Part shown: positions 15,361 through 22,938 of the stretch, in pieces
Layout: each line of letters begins with the position of its first letter
Numbering within the stretch: position 1 is the first letter of the stretch
Source of the DNA: an uncultured Collinsella sp.
GTDB lineage: Bacteria > Actinomycetota > Coriobacteriia > Coriobacteriales > Coriobacteriaceae
Reading direction: 5' to 3'
DNA: 26,557 nucleotides
Assembly: GCA_902494935.1 (NCBI GenBank)
Contig: CABUVH010000009.1
Coordinates: 1-26,557, forward strand
Program-made: the position numbers and the translations under genes
The notes under the pieces: generated by a model
Seen by the model: only the letters and a program-made list of their open reading frames with translations
Told to the model about the DNA's origin: nothing
The model's database searches: none

Positions 15361-17127
15361 TTACGAGCGCTTGCGGCTCACCACGGCGCCCGCGGCGATG
15401 GCGGCTGTTCCCGCAAGGGCGGCTGCCACGATGGCTGCGCTCGAGGCGTCGCCGGTTGCTGCGAGTTTGCCGGCGATCTTGGCTCCCGTGGCTGCAACTG
15501 CAACGGTCTTGGTCGTCTTCGTGCCCTCGGACTTGGAACCCTCGGGCTTGGTCTCGCCTGGCTTCTCCTCGGGTTTGATCTCCTCGGGAGGCGCGATGAC
15601 CGTGCTCTTGGCGACAGCTTCGTTATAGGGGGAGTCGATCACAGCGTCGCCCGTGCCGATGGTTTGACCCACCACGTAGAAGATGCCGTCATCGAGTTCT
15701 TCCTTGTTGCGATAGCCAATGATCTTGCCGCCTGTGGGCGTCTGGATGGGAGCGCCTTCGATCTCGATGGTGCCGATTGTCTCGCCGTCCGCGCTCACGG
15801 CAAGGGCGAAGATTGCCGCCGTGTCTCCCTCAGCTGTGACCTTACTGCGGACAATCGAGATGGTCGCGGGCGTGATGCCCTCCTTGGTCCGGGCAAAGAT
15901 GCCGATGTTCACGCCCCTATGCTCGGGAATGACCGCGCCGCTTTGGTCGTTGCTGTAGTGATCGGGGCCGTCGCTACCGGACTCGACATAGCGGGCTATA
16001 GCCTTGACAACGGAGTCACTAATGTAGATGTGACCACCCGCTTCGTTGGGGTAGTAGTTTCTGGTGGAGATTGCGGTCGAGAACTGGCCTTCTGCGAACG
16101 CATCCACGATCGAGCCGTTCTTGATGACGATGTCGTCCTCGTCGGTGAAGAGGGCGCTGGCTTCATCGTTCCCTGCGCTTGCACGGACCGTTACGGTTGC
16201 GCCATCGAACGTGATGCCCTTGTAGACATAGATGCCATACCCAACGCCACTTGCGTTGAGGGAAGCGTTCGTGACCGTGAGGCTGTTTTTACCGTCGATG
16301 GCGGCGTCTTCCTCGGAGCTTGCCTTGACCTGGCTGCCACCCGAGATCTCGATGTTGCCGTCGGCCCAAATCGCATTGTCTTTGATAGAGCTTGCCTCTA
16401 CCTTGCCGCCGCCCTTTATGATGAGGTTCTCGTTAGCATCGATACCCTGATCCTCGGTGGCCTTGGCGGTGACGGTTCCGCTGTTGTCGATCGTGATGTT
16501 GCCGTCGGCCCTGATGCCATCCGAATCGCCCGTGGCGTTAACGTTTCCCGAGCCCTTGATGGTGACATCGCCCCCGGCATCGATGGCATCGTGCTCGGTG
16601 CTCGTGGCGTTGACAGCGCCAGCGCCGTCGATGTTGATGCTGCCGACGGAAGTGATGGCGTCACGAGAAGATGTCACGTTGAGCGTGCTGGACGCGTCGC
16701 CCTGAATATTAAGCTCGGCGTTCTCGTTCGCGCCATCCTTAACCTTGATGCCGCGGCCGTCGCCGTTAGTGACGATGTTGTCGCCCTCGTAGCTCACGTT
16801 GAGCTTGCCCGCTGCCTCGATCGCGCCGCCGTTATAGCCGTTGAGCTTCATATCGTCGGCGCCGTCCCAGGCCCAGGTGCCGGCCTCGTCGCCTGCTGCA
16901 GTGTTGTACTGAGTGCCGCCGACGTTGACCCACTCGGCCGCGAGCGAGACGCTCGGCATGAGCAGCGAGCTCACCGTAAGCGCGCATACGGCGCCTACAA
17001 CGATGCGGCGCGTCACGCGGCGCCAGCTGCCGTGTGCGAGCAGCGTGCGACGGCGCACGTCGGGCTCGACAAAATGGGCTCCAGAGGTTTTGTCATTGCG
17101 CTTGGGGGTCGTGAACAAGGCGGCCAT
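15361..17127 (-). CDS. Wall-anchored beta-helix surface protein B (Cthe_2159-like)
   Basis: A 588-residue paralogue of surface protein A with the same layout. Start ATG 17127 (MAALFTTPKR) follows GGGAG by six bases. The signal-peptide region (SWRRVTRRIVVGAVCALTVS and on to SLAAEW) is nearly identical in both proteins. The beta-helix repeats (LNIQGD, INIDGAG, VTIKGSGNVNA, ITIDNSG) differ at many positions, consistent with divergence of the exposed faces. A shorter Pro/Glu/Lys spacer precedes LAATG at 555-559, a hydrophobic segment and RKRS. It lies downstream of the purine permease gene, separated by a terminator. Wall anchoring by a sortase is inferred; no sortase gene is in the window. Confidence 0.82.
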   Translation of the reverse strand: MAALFTTPKRNDKTSGAHFVEPDVRRRTLLAHGSWRRVTRRIVVGAVCALTVSSLLMPSVSLAAEWVNVGGTQYNTAAGDEAGTWAWDGADDMKLNGYNGGAIEAAGKLNVSYEGDNIVTNGDGRGIKVKDGANENAELNIQGDASSTLNVTSSRDAITSVGSINIDGAGAVNATSTEHDAIDAGGDVTIKGSGNVNATGDSDGIRADGNITIDNSGTVTAKATEDQGIDANENLIIKGGGKVEASSIKDNAIWADGNIEISGGSQVKASSEEDAAIDGKNSLTVTNASLNASGVGYGIYVYKGITFDGATVTVRASAGNDEASALFTDEDDIVIKNGSIVDAFAEGQFSTAISTRNYYPNEAGGHIYISDSVVKAIARYVESGSDGPDHYSNDQSGAVIPEHRGVNIGIFARTKEGITPATISIVRSKVTAEGDTAAIFALAVSADGETIGTIEIEGAPIQTPTGGKIIGYRNKEELDDGIFYVVGQTIGTGDAVIDSPYNEAVAKSTVIAPPEEIKPEEKPGETKPEGSKSEGTKTTKTVAVAATGAKIAGKLAATGDASSAAIVAAALAGTAAIAAGAVVSRKRS

Positions 17128-17185
17128 GGTTACTCCCATCCTCATAGGGCCTATGCGATTACGCCCAGCATATCTGCAGGATGAA

Positions 17186-17217
17186 GCCGGCGGTAGTGCC
17201 GTTTGGAGGGCAAAATG
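17186..17217 (-). promoter_or_regulatory. 32-bp conserved upstream element, copy B
   Basis: Identical to the 32-bp block at 15148-15179, and at the same distance (59 bases) from the start codon of its surface protein gene. Perfect retention against a diverged background suggests a binding site or promoter element that has been kept by selection or recent gene conversion. Confidence 0.5.
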
Positions 17218-17266
17218 TCCAAAACTTGGGAAGCAATACATCGCGCGTCCGTGCGTTGCCTGGCTT

Positions 17267-17308
17267 TAAAAGAAAAGCGCGGAACCGCTCGATGCGACTC
17301 CGCGCTTT
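17267..17308 (-). terminator. Intrinsic terminator after the purine permease gene
   Basis: AAAGCGCGGA (17274-17283) and TCCGCGCTTT (17299-17308) form a 10-bp stem followed on the minus strand by TTCTTTTAAAG. It lies 26 bases past the permease stop and is the parent or sister of the terminator at 15229-15267. Confidence 0.88.
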
Positions 17309-17334
17309 GGTGTTCTGCTTTGGCAGCTTTGCCG

Positions 17335-18648
17335 CTACGCTACAAAGAAGTAGACGAGGAAGGCAAGGGCTGCGATCCACATGAGCGGCTTGATCTTGGA
17401 GGCCTCGCCCTTAAAGAGCGCGACGATCACGTAGGCGATAAAGCCCAGGCCGATTCCGGCAGAGATGGAGTAGGTGAAGGGCACGCCGGCGACAATCATG
17501 AACGCCGGGAAACCCTGCGACACGTCGGACCAGTCGATCTCGGAGGCCTCGCTCATCATGAGGTAGCCGACGTAGACCAGAGCACCGCAGGTGGCGGCAC
17601 TGGAAACGATGGTGACGATGGGGGAGAAGAACGCGGCGAGAATGAACAGCACGCCGGTGGTGACGGAGGTGAGGCCCGTGCGGCCACCGTCGGCAGCGCC
17701 AGAGGTGGACTCGACGAAGGTGGTGATGGAGGAGACGCCCATAAAGCCACCGGCAGCAGCGGCCACGGAGTCGACGACCAGGATGGGGCGGATGTCCTCG
17801 ACATTGCCGTCCTCGGTCAAGAACTCGCCCTGCTTGGCGACGGCCATCGCGGTGCCCATGGTGTCGAAGAAGTCGCTCATGAGCAGCGAGAAGGCAACGA
17901 CGAGCAGCATCGGGTCGGTCAGAACCTTCACGATGGCCATGTTGCCATCGGCGGTGCAGGCAAACGGGGCGCCAAAGGTCGAGAAGTCGAGCGGTGCGAT
18001 GAGACCCTCGGGCGCATGGGTGACGCCCAGCGGGATACCGGCGATAACGGCGACGATGATGCCGATGAGCAGCGAGCCCGGCACGTTGCGGGAAGCCAGG
18101 GCAACCGTCACGATGATGGAGATGATGCCGACGATAAAGGTGGGGGAGGCGATGTCGCCCAGGCCGACGAGCGTACCGGCGCCAGCGGTGATAATGCCGG
18201 CGTCGCACAGGCCGATCATGGCGATGAACAGGCCCAAGCCAACCGAGATGGCGTGGCGCAGGACCACGGGGATGGCGTCCATAATGGCCTCGCGCAGGCC
18301 GCACAGGACGAGCAGCAAGATGACGATACCCTCGAGGAAGATAACGCTCATGGCAACGTGCCAGTCGCCGCCGCACATGGTGGTGGCGATGCCCGCGATC
18401 ATGGCGTTGATGCCCAGGCCCGACGCGCAGGCGAGCGGGCGGTTGGCGAAGATACCCATGCAGATGGTCATGATGCCGGCGCCCAGGCAGGTGGCGCAGG
18501 CGAGCGCTCCCGCATCGATGCCGGCGCCCGAGAGCACCGCGGGGTTGACGGCAATGATGTAGGCCATTGCCAGGAACGTTGTCAGTCCAGCGCGAAGTTC
18601 GGTCCCGATTGTGGACTTGCGCTCACTGACGTGAAAAAGTTCGTCCAT
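17335..18648 (-). CDS. Guanine/hypoxanthine permease, AzgA-like NCS2 family
   Basis: A 437-residue membrane protein of the AzgA/PbuG branch of purine permeases, importing guanine, hypoxanthine or adenine. ATG 18648 (MDELFHVSER) follows AAGGAAAGGG; an upstream in-frame ATG has no site. Signatures: TELRAGLTTFLAMAYIIAVN at the start, LACASGLGINAMIAG (equivalent to the family's PGMGLNA), SDFFDTMGTAMAVA and GVSSITTFVESTSGAADGGR. About 12 or more hydrophobic segments fit the 14-helix fold. Its leader shows no purine riboswitch. Its last 14 codons are duplicated downstream at 15294-15339. Which purine is carried cannot be settled. Confidence 0.92.
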   Translation of the reverse strand: MDELFHVSERKSTIGTELRAGLTTFLAMAYIIAVNPAVLSGAGIDAGALACATCLGAGIMTICMGIFANRPLACASGLGINAMIAGIATTMCGGDWHVAMSVIFLEGIVILLLVLCGLREAIMDAIPVVLRHAISVGLGLFIAMIGLCDAGIITAGAGTLVGLGDIASPTFIVGIISIIVTVALASRNVPGSLLIGIIVAVIAGIPLGVTHAPEGLIAPLDFSTFGAPFACTADGNMAIVKVLTDPMLLVVAFSLLMSDFFDTMGTAMAVAKQGEFLTEDGNVEDIRPILVVDSVAAAAGGFMGVSSITTFVESTSGAADGGRTGLTSVTTGVLFILAAFFSPIVTIVSSAATCGALVYVGYLMMSEASEIDWSDVSQGFPAFMIVAGVPFTYSISAGIGLGFIAYVIVALFKGEASKIKPLMWIAALAFLVYFFVA

Positions 18649-18841
18649 GCATACCCTTTCCTTGTTCGGCCCCGAGTTTAGGCCGATTGACACGAACGTT
18701 CTCACTATAGCCCCTTTACGACGCTGTTGTTCCTCGCATGTTGATGTTCGGCGCTTTGTAGCAGACGGACGGTATTTTTCGCATGAAAATGTGTGGGTAC
18801 CGTATACTTAAGCAGTTACAACGACCCCTATGGAGGAACGT

Positions 18842-19261
18842 ATGATTAAAGAGCTCTGCCACGACGAGGCTATCCTGTCCCAGCGTTGCGAGGTTGCGAC
18901 TGTCGAGGACGAGTCGGTCGCACAGGACCTGATCGATACCATCAAGTCGCTCGAGGACGCCGGCTGCCTTGCCGCCAACCAGATTGGCGTTACCAAGAAG
19001 GTCTGCGTCTACCTGGACGACGCCGGCGAGCCCCACGTGCTCTACAACCCCCGTCTGGTGTTTGGCCTGGGCGCCAGCAAGATGGAGGAGAGCTGCCTGA
19101 CGCACGACGAGATCACCAAGTCCACGCGCTACATCAAGTGCAAGGTCGCTTATGACGTGATCGTAGACGGCAAGATGCGCGAGCGCAAGCAGGGCTTCGT
19201 CGGCTTCGAGGCTCAAATGATTCAACACATGATTGATCACTGTCTTGGAAAGTTGGTCTAA
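18842..19261 (+). CDS. Peptide deformylase-like protein with altered catalytic motif
   Basis: A 139-residue protein of the peptide deformylase family, the short type found in clostridia and relatives. ATG 18842 follows GGAGG by five bases. Motif 1 is CLAANQIG with Gln47; motif 2 is EESCLT with metal ligand Cys85; motif 3 is QHMIDH with His129 and His133. The general-base Glu of the usual HExDH is Met130 here (codon ATG). All three metal ligands remain, so a metal site is likely but normal deformylase activity is doubtful. It is a single-gene unit ending in a strong terminator 145 bases downstream. It may be a non-catalytic paralogue or act by another mechanism; a second, normal def gene would be expected elsewhere. 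Confidence 0.85.
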   Translation: MIKELCHDEAILSQRCEVATVEDESVAQDLIDTIKSLEDAGCLAANQIGVTKKVCVYLDDAGEPHVLYNPRLVFGLGASKMEESCLTHDEITKSTRYIKCKVAYDVIVDGKMRERKQGFVGFEAQMIQHMIDHCLGKLV

Positions 19262-19364
19262 GGGGACCAAAGCACCGCACCTTGCCGCTCAATCGTCGCT
19301 CGCGTACCTTAAGTACGCTTCGCTCCTCTTTCGTGGCAATCTGCGGCACTTTGACCCCTTAGAC
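19256..19364. repeat. Large palindromic element overlapping the deformylase-like stop codon
   Basis: GTCTAAGGGG (19256-19265) pairs perfectly with CCCCTTAGAC (19355-19364). Inside it CCAAAGCACCGCA matches TGCGGCACTTTG with small mismatches, TTGCC matches GGCAA, and the tip is GCGTAC-CTTAA-GTACGC. The whole forms one long interrupted hairpin of about 109 bases. It includes the last codons and stop of the deformylase-like gene. It resembles dispersed intergenic palindromes (REP/ERIC or MITE-like) rather than a terminator; there is no U-tract. Confidence 0.6.
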
Positions 19365-19405
19365 GACCTGCGGGGTTAACTTGGTTGAGTTTATCCTGAT
19401 TGAAT

Positions 19406-19442
19406 AGTCCGGGCGTGACATTGTTGTCATGTCCGGGCTTTT
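19406..19442 (+). terminator. Strand-specific intrinsic terminator after the deformylase-like gene
   Basis: In plus-strand RNA, GUCCGGGCGUGACA (19407-19420) pairs with UGUCAUGUCCGGGC (19425-19438) over 14 bp, using a few G-U pairs, with a UUGU loop and then UUUU. Because the G-U pairs become A-C mismatches on the other strand, it works mainly for plus-strand transcripts. Confidence 0.88.
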
Positions 19443-19505
19443 GTGTTTAGCGCCTTTTTGTTTGGAGACAATGAGCTTAGCAAGGACGTATGGCTAGGAG
19501 GCGCT

Positions 19506-20471
19506 ATGTGTACGAGTATTCGATTTACCGATAATTCTGGCCACATGTATCTGGGCCGCAACCTCGACTGGAGCTTTGACTACGGCCAACAGGTTCGCGT
19601 GATGCCGCGCGGGTTTCACATTCCGTATTCGTTTATCGACGACGCGACAGCGGCACGCGCGGTGATCGGTATGTGCATCGATTACAGGAACTACCCTATG
19701 TTCTTCGATTGCGGCAACGATGCGGGCCTCGCCGTGGCGGGGCTCAACTTTCCCGGCTATGCCGAGTATGCCGAGGGCCCGGTTGATGGAAAGACCAATA
19801 TCGCGGCCTATGAGTTTCCCCTGTGGGTGGCGTCGACGTTCTCGACGGTCGACGAGGTCGAGGCCGCGCTGCGCGATACGGTGATTGTTGCCAAATCTGC
19901 AGGAGAGGGGCTGGGCGTGTCGCTGCTCCATTGGATTATCGGCGACAGCCAGCGCAGCATCGTGGTCGAGATGATGGCTGACGGCCTGCATGTATACGAC
20001 GATCCGGTCGACACCCTTGCCAATCAGCCCACCTTCCCGTGGCACATGGAAAACCTGCGCACCTATATCACGGCCACAAGCGATTTTCCGCAGACGGCGA
20101 CATGGCGTGGCGCCGAGCTCAAGCCCTATGGCGCGGGTGCCGGCATGCGCGGTATTCCGGGTGACTGCTATTCGCCGAGCCGTTTTGTAAAGGCGGCGTA
20201 CCTCAATGCCAATTACCCGCAAAAGGAGAGCGAGACCGAAAACGTCGTCCGCATGTTCCGTTCACTCGAGGGCGTGGTGATGATTGAGGGGGCGTCCAGG
20301 ATGGGCGATGGCAAGTTCGAGAAGACTATCTATACCGGATGCTTTAGCGCGCGCACGGGCAATTATTACTACGCGATGTATGGGGATCCGTCGATTCGCT
20401 ACGTGAGCCTGATGGATGCCGAGGGCGCGAGCCCCGATAGGCTTGTGGTTCCCGAGCCGCGTCGTTCGTAG
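19506..20471 (+). CDS. bsh: Bile salt hydrolase (choloylglycine hydrolase family)
   Basis: An Ntn hydrolase that removes glycine or taurine from conjugated bile salts. ATG 19506 follows AGGAGG and places the nucleophile Cys at position 2 (MCTSIRFTD); initiator Met removal exposes it. The 321-residue product has normal length. Catalytic residues can be matched: Cys2, Arg18 and Asp21 in YLGRNLDW, Asn81 in GLNFPGY, Asn173 in TLANQPTF and Arg226 in SPSRF. No signal peptide, so intracellular. It lies alone after the deformylase terminator and convergent with kup. Penicillin V acylase is the main alternative; the gut-like setting and the GIPGDCYSPSRF segment favour a bile salt hydrolase. Confidence 0.9.
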   Translation: MCTSIRFTDNSGHMYLGRNLDWSFDYGQQVRVMPRGFHIPYSFIDDATAARAVIGMCIDYRNYPMFFDCGNDAGLAVAGLNFPGYAEYAEGPVDGKTNIAAYEFPLWVASTFSTVDEVEAALRDTVIVAKSAGEGLGVSLLHWIIGDSQRSIVVEMMADGLHVYDDPVDTLANQPTFPWHMENLRTYITATSDFPQTATWRGAELKPYGAGAGMRGIPGDCYSPSRFVKAAYLNANYPQKESETENVVRMFRSLEGVVMIEGASRMGDGKFEKTIYTGCFSARTGNYYYAMYGDPSIRYVSLMDAEGASPDRLVVPEPRRS

Positions 20472-20490
20472 CTCACTGGTCCGTTGCGAC

Positions 20491-20530
20491 ATAAAACGGC
20501 CTCGCACTTCTTATGAGATGCGGGGCCGTT
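20491..20530. terminator. Terminator between convergent bsh and kup
   Basis: AACGGCCTCGCA (20495-20506) pairs with TGCGGGGCCGTT (20519-20530) with one G-U pair. On the minus strand it is followed by TTTTATG, so it ends kup transcripts; it may act in both directions. Confidence 0.85.
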
Positions 20531-20552
20531 GTCGTCAATGGCTGGTGGCGTG

Positions 20553-22781
20553 TTAGAAGTTGGCGTCGTTGAACTGGGTGCTCTCGAGTCCGTCGAGTTG
20601 CTGTTCGGGCGTATCGGCGACGCTCTCGAGCAGCTCGGTGGGATCGACGTTCATGCTCTTGCCGGCCTCGTTGCCGTTGACCAAGTCGTCCGAGAAGATG
20701 TCGACCTCCATTTCCTCGGCCTCTTCGATCTGAACCTCGAGCGGCACCTGGGTGCGCACAAGTTTGACGGCCGGGCGCATGCGGGCAAAGAGCGGTACGT
20801 ACTCAATGATGATGGCCGAGTTCTCGAGACCGTACCAGCGTGCCGGGCTTCCGCAGGCGCGGCGGACGGCGTACTTGATGGCCATCACGCGGTGGTCATT
20901 GCGGTTGATGTCCGTTTCGGGGGCAAGCATCTTGCGCAGCATGCAAAAGCGGAAGTCACCTACGTTGCCGCGCGTCTCGTAGATGGAGTAGGTGTGATGT
21001 TGCGGCGGCAGCTCGCCCGATGCCATCAAGTCGCCGACGATCTGACGCAGATAGGCGTTGACGCGCTGGTTGACCTTAAAGCCCAGGTCCAGGCGCACGC
21101 GGAACAAAAAGTCTGTGCCAAAGGTCTCGACGGAATACTCGTGCGTATAGGGTTCGCCGGTAACGTGCACGTTGATGAACCAATATGCCTTGGCGCGCTT
21201 GGGGTGCTTGTCCAGGATGGAATAGAGCACGTCGCGGTCGAGTGTGAGCGGGTCGGGGCTGTTGGTAAGGAACACCAGATTGTCGGCGAGCACGGGGTAG
21301 GTCTCGTCGTTACGCAGACGGTTGAGCTGATCGATGTACTTGGAGACGGGCAGCAGGATCGTTTGCGTGCGCTCGATGGCGGTACCGCGACGCCACACGT
21401 ACATAAGGCCAAACAGCAGCGAGGCCAAGAAGATCATCACATAGCCGCCGTCAAAGAACATAGTGAGGCACGAGGCAAAGAAGCAGAGCTCGATGGCGCC
21501 AAAAAGCAGGGCGAAGACGCAGGCGCCCAGTCTGTGCTTGAGAATGCCGACGATATAGCTCGTCAAAAGCGTCGTGGTCATAAGCATGGTCACGGTAATG
21601 GCGAGGCCATAGGCGCTCTCCATGCGCTCGGAGTTTTGGAACAGCAGCACGATGAAGATGCAGCCGACCCACATGATGTTGTTGACGAGTGGAATATAAA
21701 GCTGGCCCTTGGTGTCGCTGGGGTAGTGGATGCGCAGGTGCGGCATAAGGTTGAGGCGCGTTGCCTCCGAAACCAACGAGAATGAGCCGGTAATGAGCGC
21801 CTGCGAGGCGATGATGGCCGCCACGGCCGAAAGCACGATGGCAAAGGGGCGCAGGGGCTCGGGAAGCATCATATAGAACGGGTTGACGATATCCATCGCG
21901 AGCATCTGGGGGTTGGAGTTATTGGCGAGCAGCCAAGCGCCTTGACCCAGATAGTTGAGGATAAGGGCCGCCTTAACAAACGGCCAGGATGCATAGATGT
22001 TTGCCTTGCCAACGTGGCCCATGTCCGAGTAGAGGGCCTCGGCGCCGGTCGTCGACAGAAAGACAAAGCCGAGCACCATAATGCCCGAGTGGTTGATGGG
22101 CGAGAACAGGAACATGATGCCGCGGATGGGGTTGAGCGCGCGCAAGATGGACAGGTTGCCGAGCATGTTGAACAGGCCGGCGCCTGCCAGGAACAGGAAC
22201 CACAGCGTCATGAGCGGGCCGAACAGCTTGCCGATCGACGAGGTACCGGCGCGCTGCATGGCAAACAGGCCGCAGATAATGATGATGGTGATGATGATGA
22301 CGTTGGTCTGGCCGTCACCCAAAAGCGCATGGCCCCACTCGATAGTGCGCAGGCCCTCGATGGCCGTGGTAACCGTGACGGCGGGGGTGAGGATGCCGTC
22401 AGCGAGCAGCGCCGCGCCGCCGATCATGGCGGGAAGAATCAGCCACGGCGCCACTTTGCGCACCAAGCTAAACAGGGCGAAGATGCCGCCCTCGTTGTGG
22501 TTATCGGCCTTCATGGCGATAACCACGTACTTGACCGTGGTCACGAGCGTCATGGTCCAGATGACAAGCGAAAGCGCTCCCAAGATCATGTCTTCGCTGA
22601 CGGTACCGATGCCGCCGTTGTTGGCGACGATTGATTTCATGGTGTACATGGGGCTCGTGCCGATGTCGCCATAGACGACGCCGAGCGTTACGAGCAGCAT
22701 GCCAGCGGAGAGGGGAATGGCTCCGTGCCCGCCCTGCCCATGCTGGCCTTGGAGGTTTGCCTCCAGTTTGTTGTGTGCCAC
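20553..22781 (-). CDS. kup: Kup-family potassium uptake protein
   Basis: A low-affinity potassium-proton symporter of the KUP/HAK/KT family, 742 residues. I choose GTG 22781 (MAHNKLEANL) because AAGGGAG lies five bases before it; the ATG at 22799 overlaps that site and has no ribosome binding site of its own. The family signature GVVYGDIGTSPMYTMKSIV stands at the first membrane segment, followed by about 12 hydrophobic segments (about 25-450), including NHNEGGIFALFSLV and ADGILTPAVTV. The cytoplasmic C-terminal part (about 460-742) contains the conserved LTLDRDVLYSILDKHPKRA region and ends in an acidic tail. It stands alone. A near-perfect palindrome lies upstream. Confidence 0.95.
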   Translation of the reverse strand: MAHNKLEANLQGQHGQGGHGAIPLSAGMLLVTLGVVYGDIGTSPMYTMKSIVANNGGIGTVSEDMILGALSLVIWTMTLVTTVKYVVIAMKADNHNEGGIFALFSLVRKVAPWLILPAMIGGAALLADGILTPAVTVTTAIEGLRTIEWGHALLGDGQTNVIIITIIIICGLFAMQRAGTSSIGKLFGPLMTLWFLFLAGAGLFNMLGNLSILRALNPIRGIMFLFSPINHSGIMVLGFVFLSTTGAEALYSDMGHVGKANIYASWPFVKAALILNYLGQGAWLLANNSNPQMLAMDIVNPFYMMLPEPLRPFAIVLSAVAAIIASQALITGSFSLVSEATRLNLMPHLRIHYPSDTKGQLYIPLVNNIMWVGCIFIVLLFQNSERMESAYGLAITVTMLMTTTLLTSYIVGILKHRLGACVFALLFGAIELCFFASCLTMFFDGGYVMIFLASLLFGLMYVWRRGTAIERTQTILLPVSKYIDQLNRLRNDETYPVLADNLVFLTNSPDPLTLDRDVLYSILDKHPKRAKAYWFINVHVTGEPYTHEYSVETFGTDFLFRVRLDLGFKVNQRVNAYLRQIVGDLMASGELPPQHHTYSIYETRGNVGDFRFCMLRKMLAPETDINRNDHRVMAIKYAVRRACGSPARWYGLENSAIIIEYVPLFARMRPAVKLVRTQVPLEVQIEEAEEMEVDIFSDDLVNGNEAGKSMNVDPTELLESVADTPEQQLDGLESTQFNDANF

Positions 22782-22880
22782 GAGGACTCCCTTAGACATC
22801 CGGTTATCTGTCTAGGACAAAAAACTTTATGCCGTCTTTATACATACAAGAGCAGTTTGGCACATCGGGTTATTTTAGAC

Positions 22881-22904
22881 AATAATCCTCAGCTGGGGAT
22901 TATT
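22881..22904. promoter_or_regulatory. 24-bp near-perfect palindrome upstream of kup
   Basis: AATAATCC (22881-22888) and GGATTATT (22897-22904) flank TCAGCTGG; only one symmetric base pair of the 24 bp breaks the palindrome, which is centred on CAGCTG. It lies 100 bases upstream of the kup start and 35 bases past the EamA stop. There is no U-tract. An operator for kup is more likely than a terminator for the exporter gene. Confidence 0.5.
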
Positions 22905-22938
22905 TATCTACGCAGGTAGCATTTCAAAGCAGGGGCTT

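Larger units (their letters stand above)
13290..17380. repeat. Tandem duplication of a ~2-kb unit (surface gene + leader + terminator + permease tail)
   Basis: Two homologous units lie head to tail: about 13290-15339 and about 15346-17380. Each contains, in minus-strand order, the last 14 codons of the purine permease, an intrinsic terminator, a leader with a 32-bp identical block and a small palindrome, and a beta-helix surface protein gene. The outer unit joins the intact permease gene; the inner one starts abruptly within its tail. Confidence 0.85.

Noticed and set aside
15664..17184. Long plus-strand open frame (506 codons) opposite surface protein B
   Set aside because: Antisense shadow of a repetitive, GC-rich coding sequence; a similar shadow stands opposite surface protein A. 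No start signal or domain.
15294..17380. Direct repeats of the permease tail as attachment sites of an integrated element
   Set aside because: No integrase or mobility gene lies between them, and homology continues through terminator, leader and gene, so a tandem duplication explains everything.
17203..18681. Long plus-strand open frame opposite the purine permease
   Set aside because: Asp/Gly/His-rich translation typical of the reverse complement of membrane protein codons; no ribosome binding site.
18649..18841. Purine riboswitch in front of the guanine/hypoxanthine permease
   Set aside because: The leader lacks the conserved junction sequences of purine aptamers.
20529..21785. Plus-strand open frame opposite kup
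   Set aside because: Antisense to an unmistakable Kup gene; no features of a real protein.
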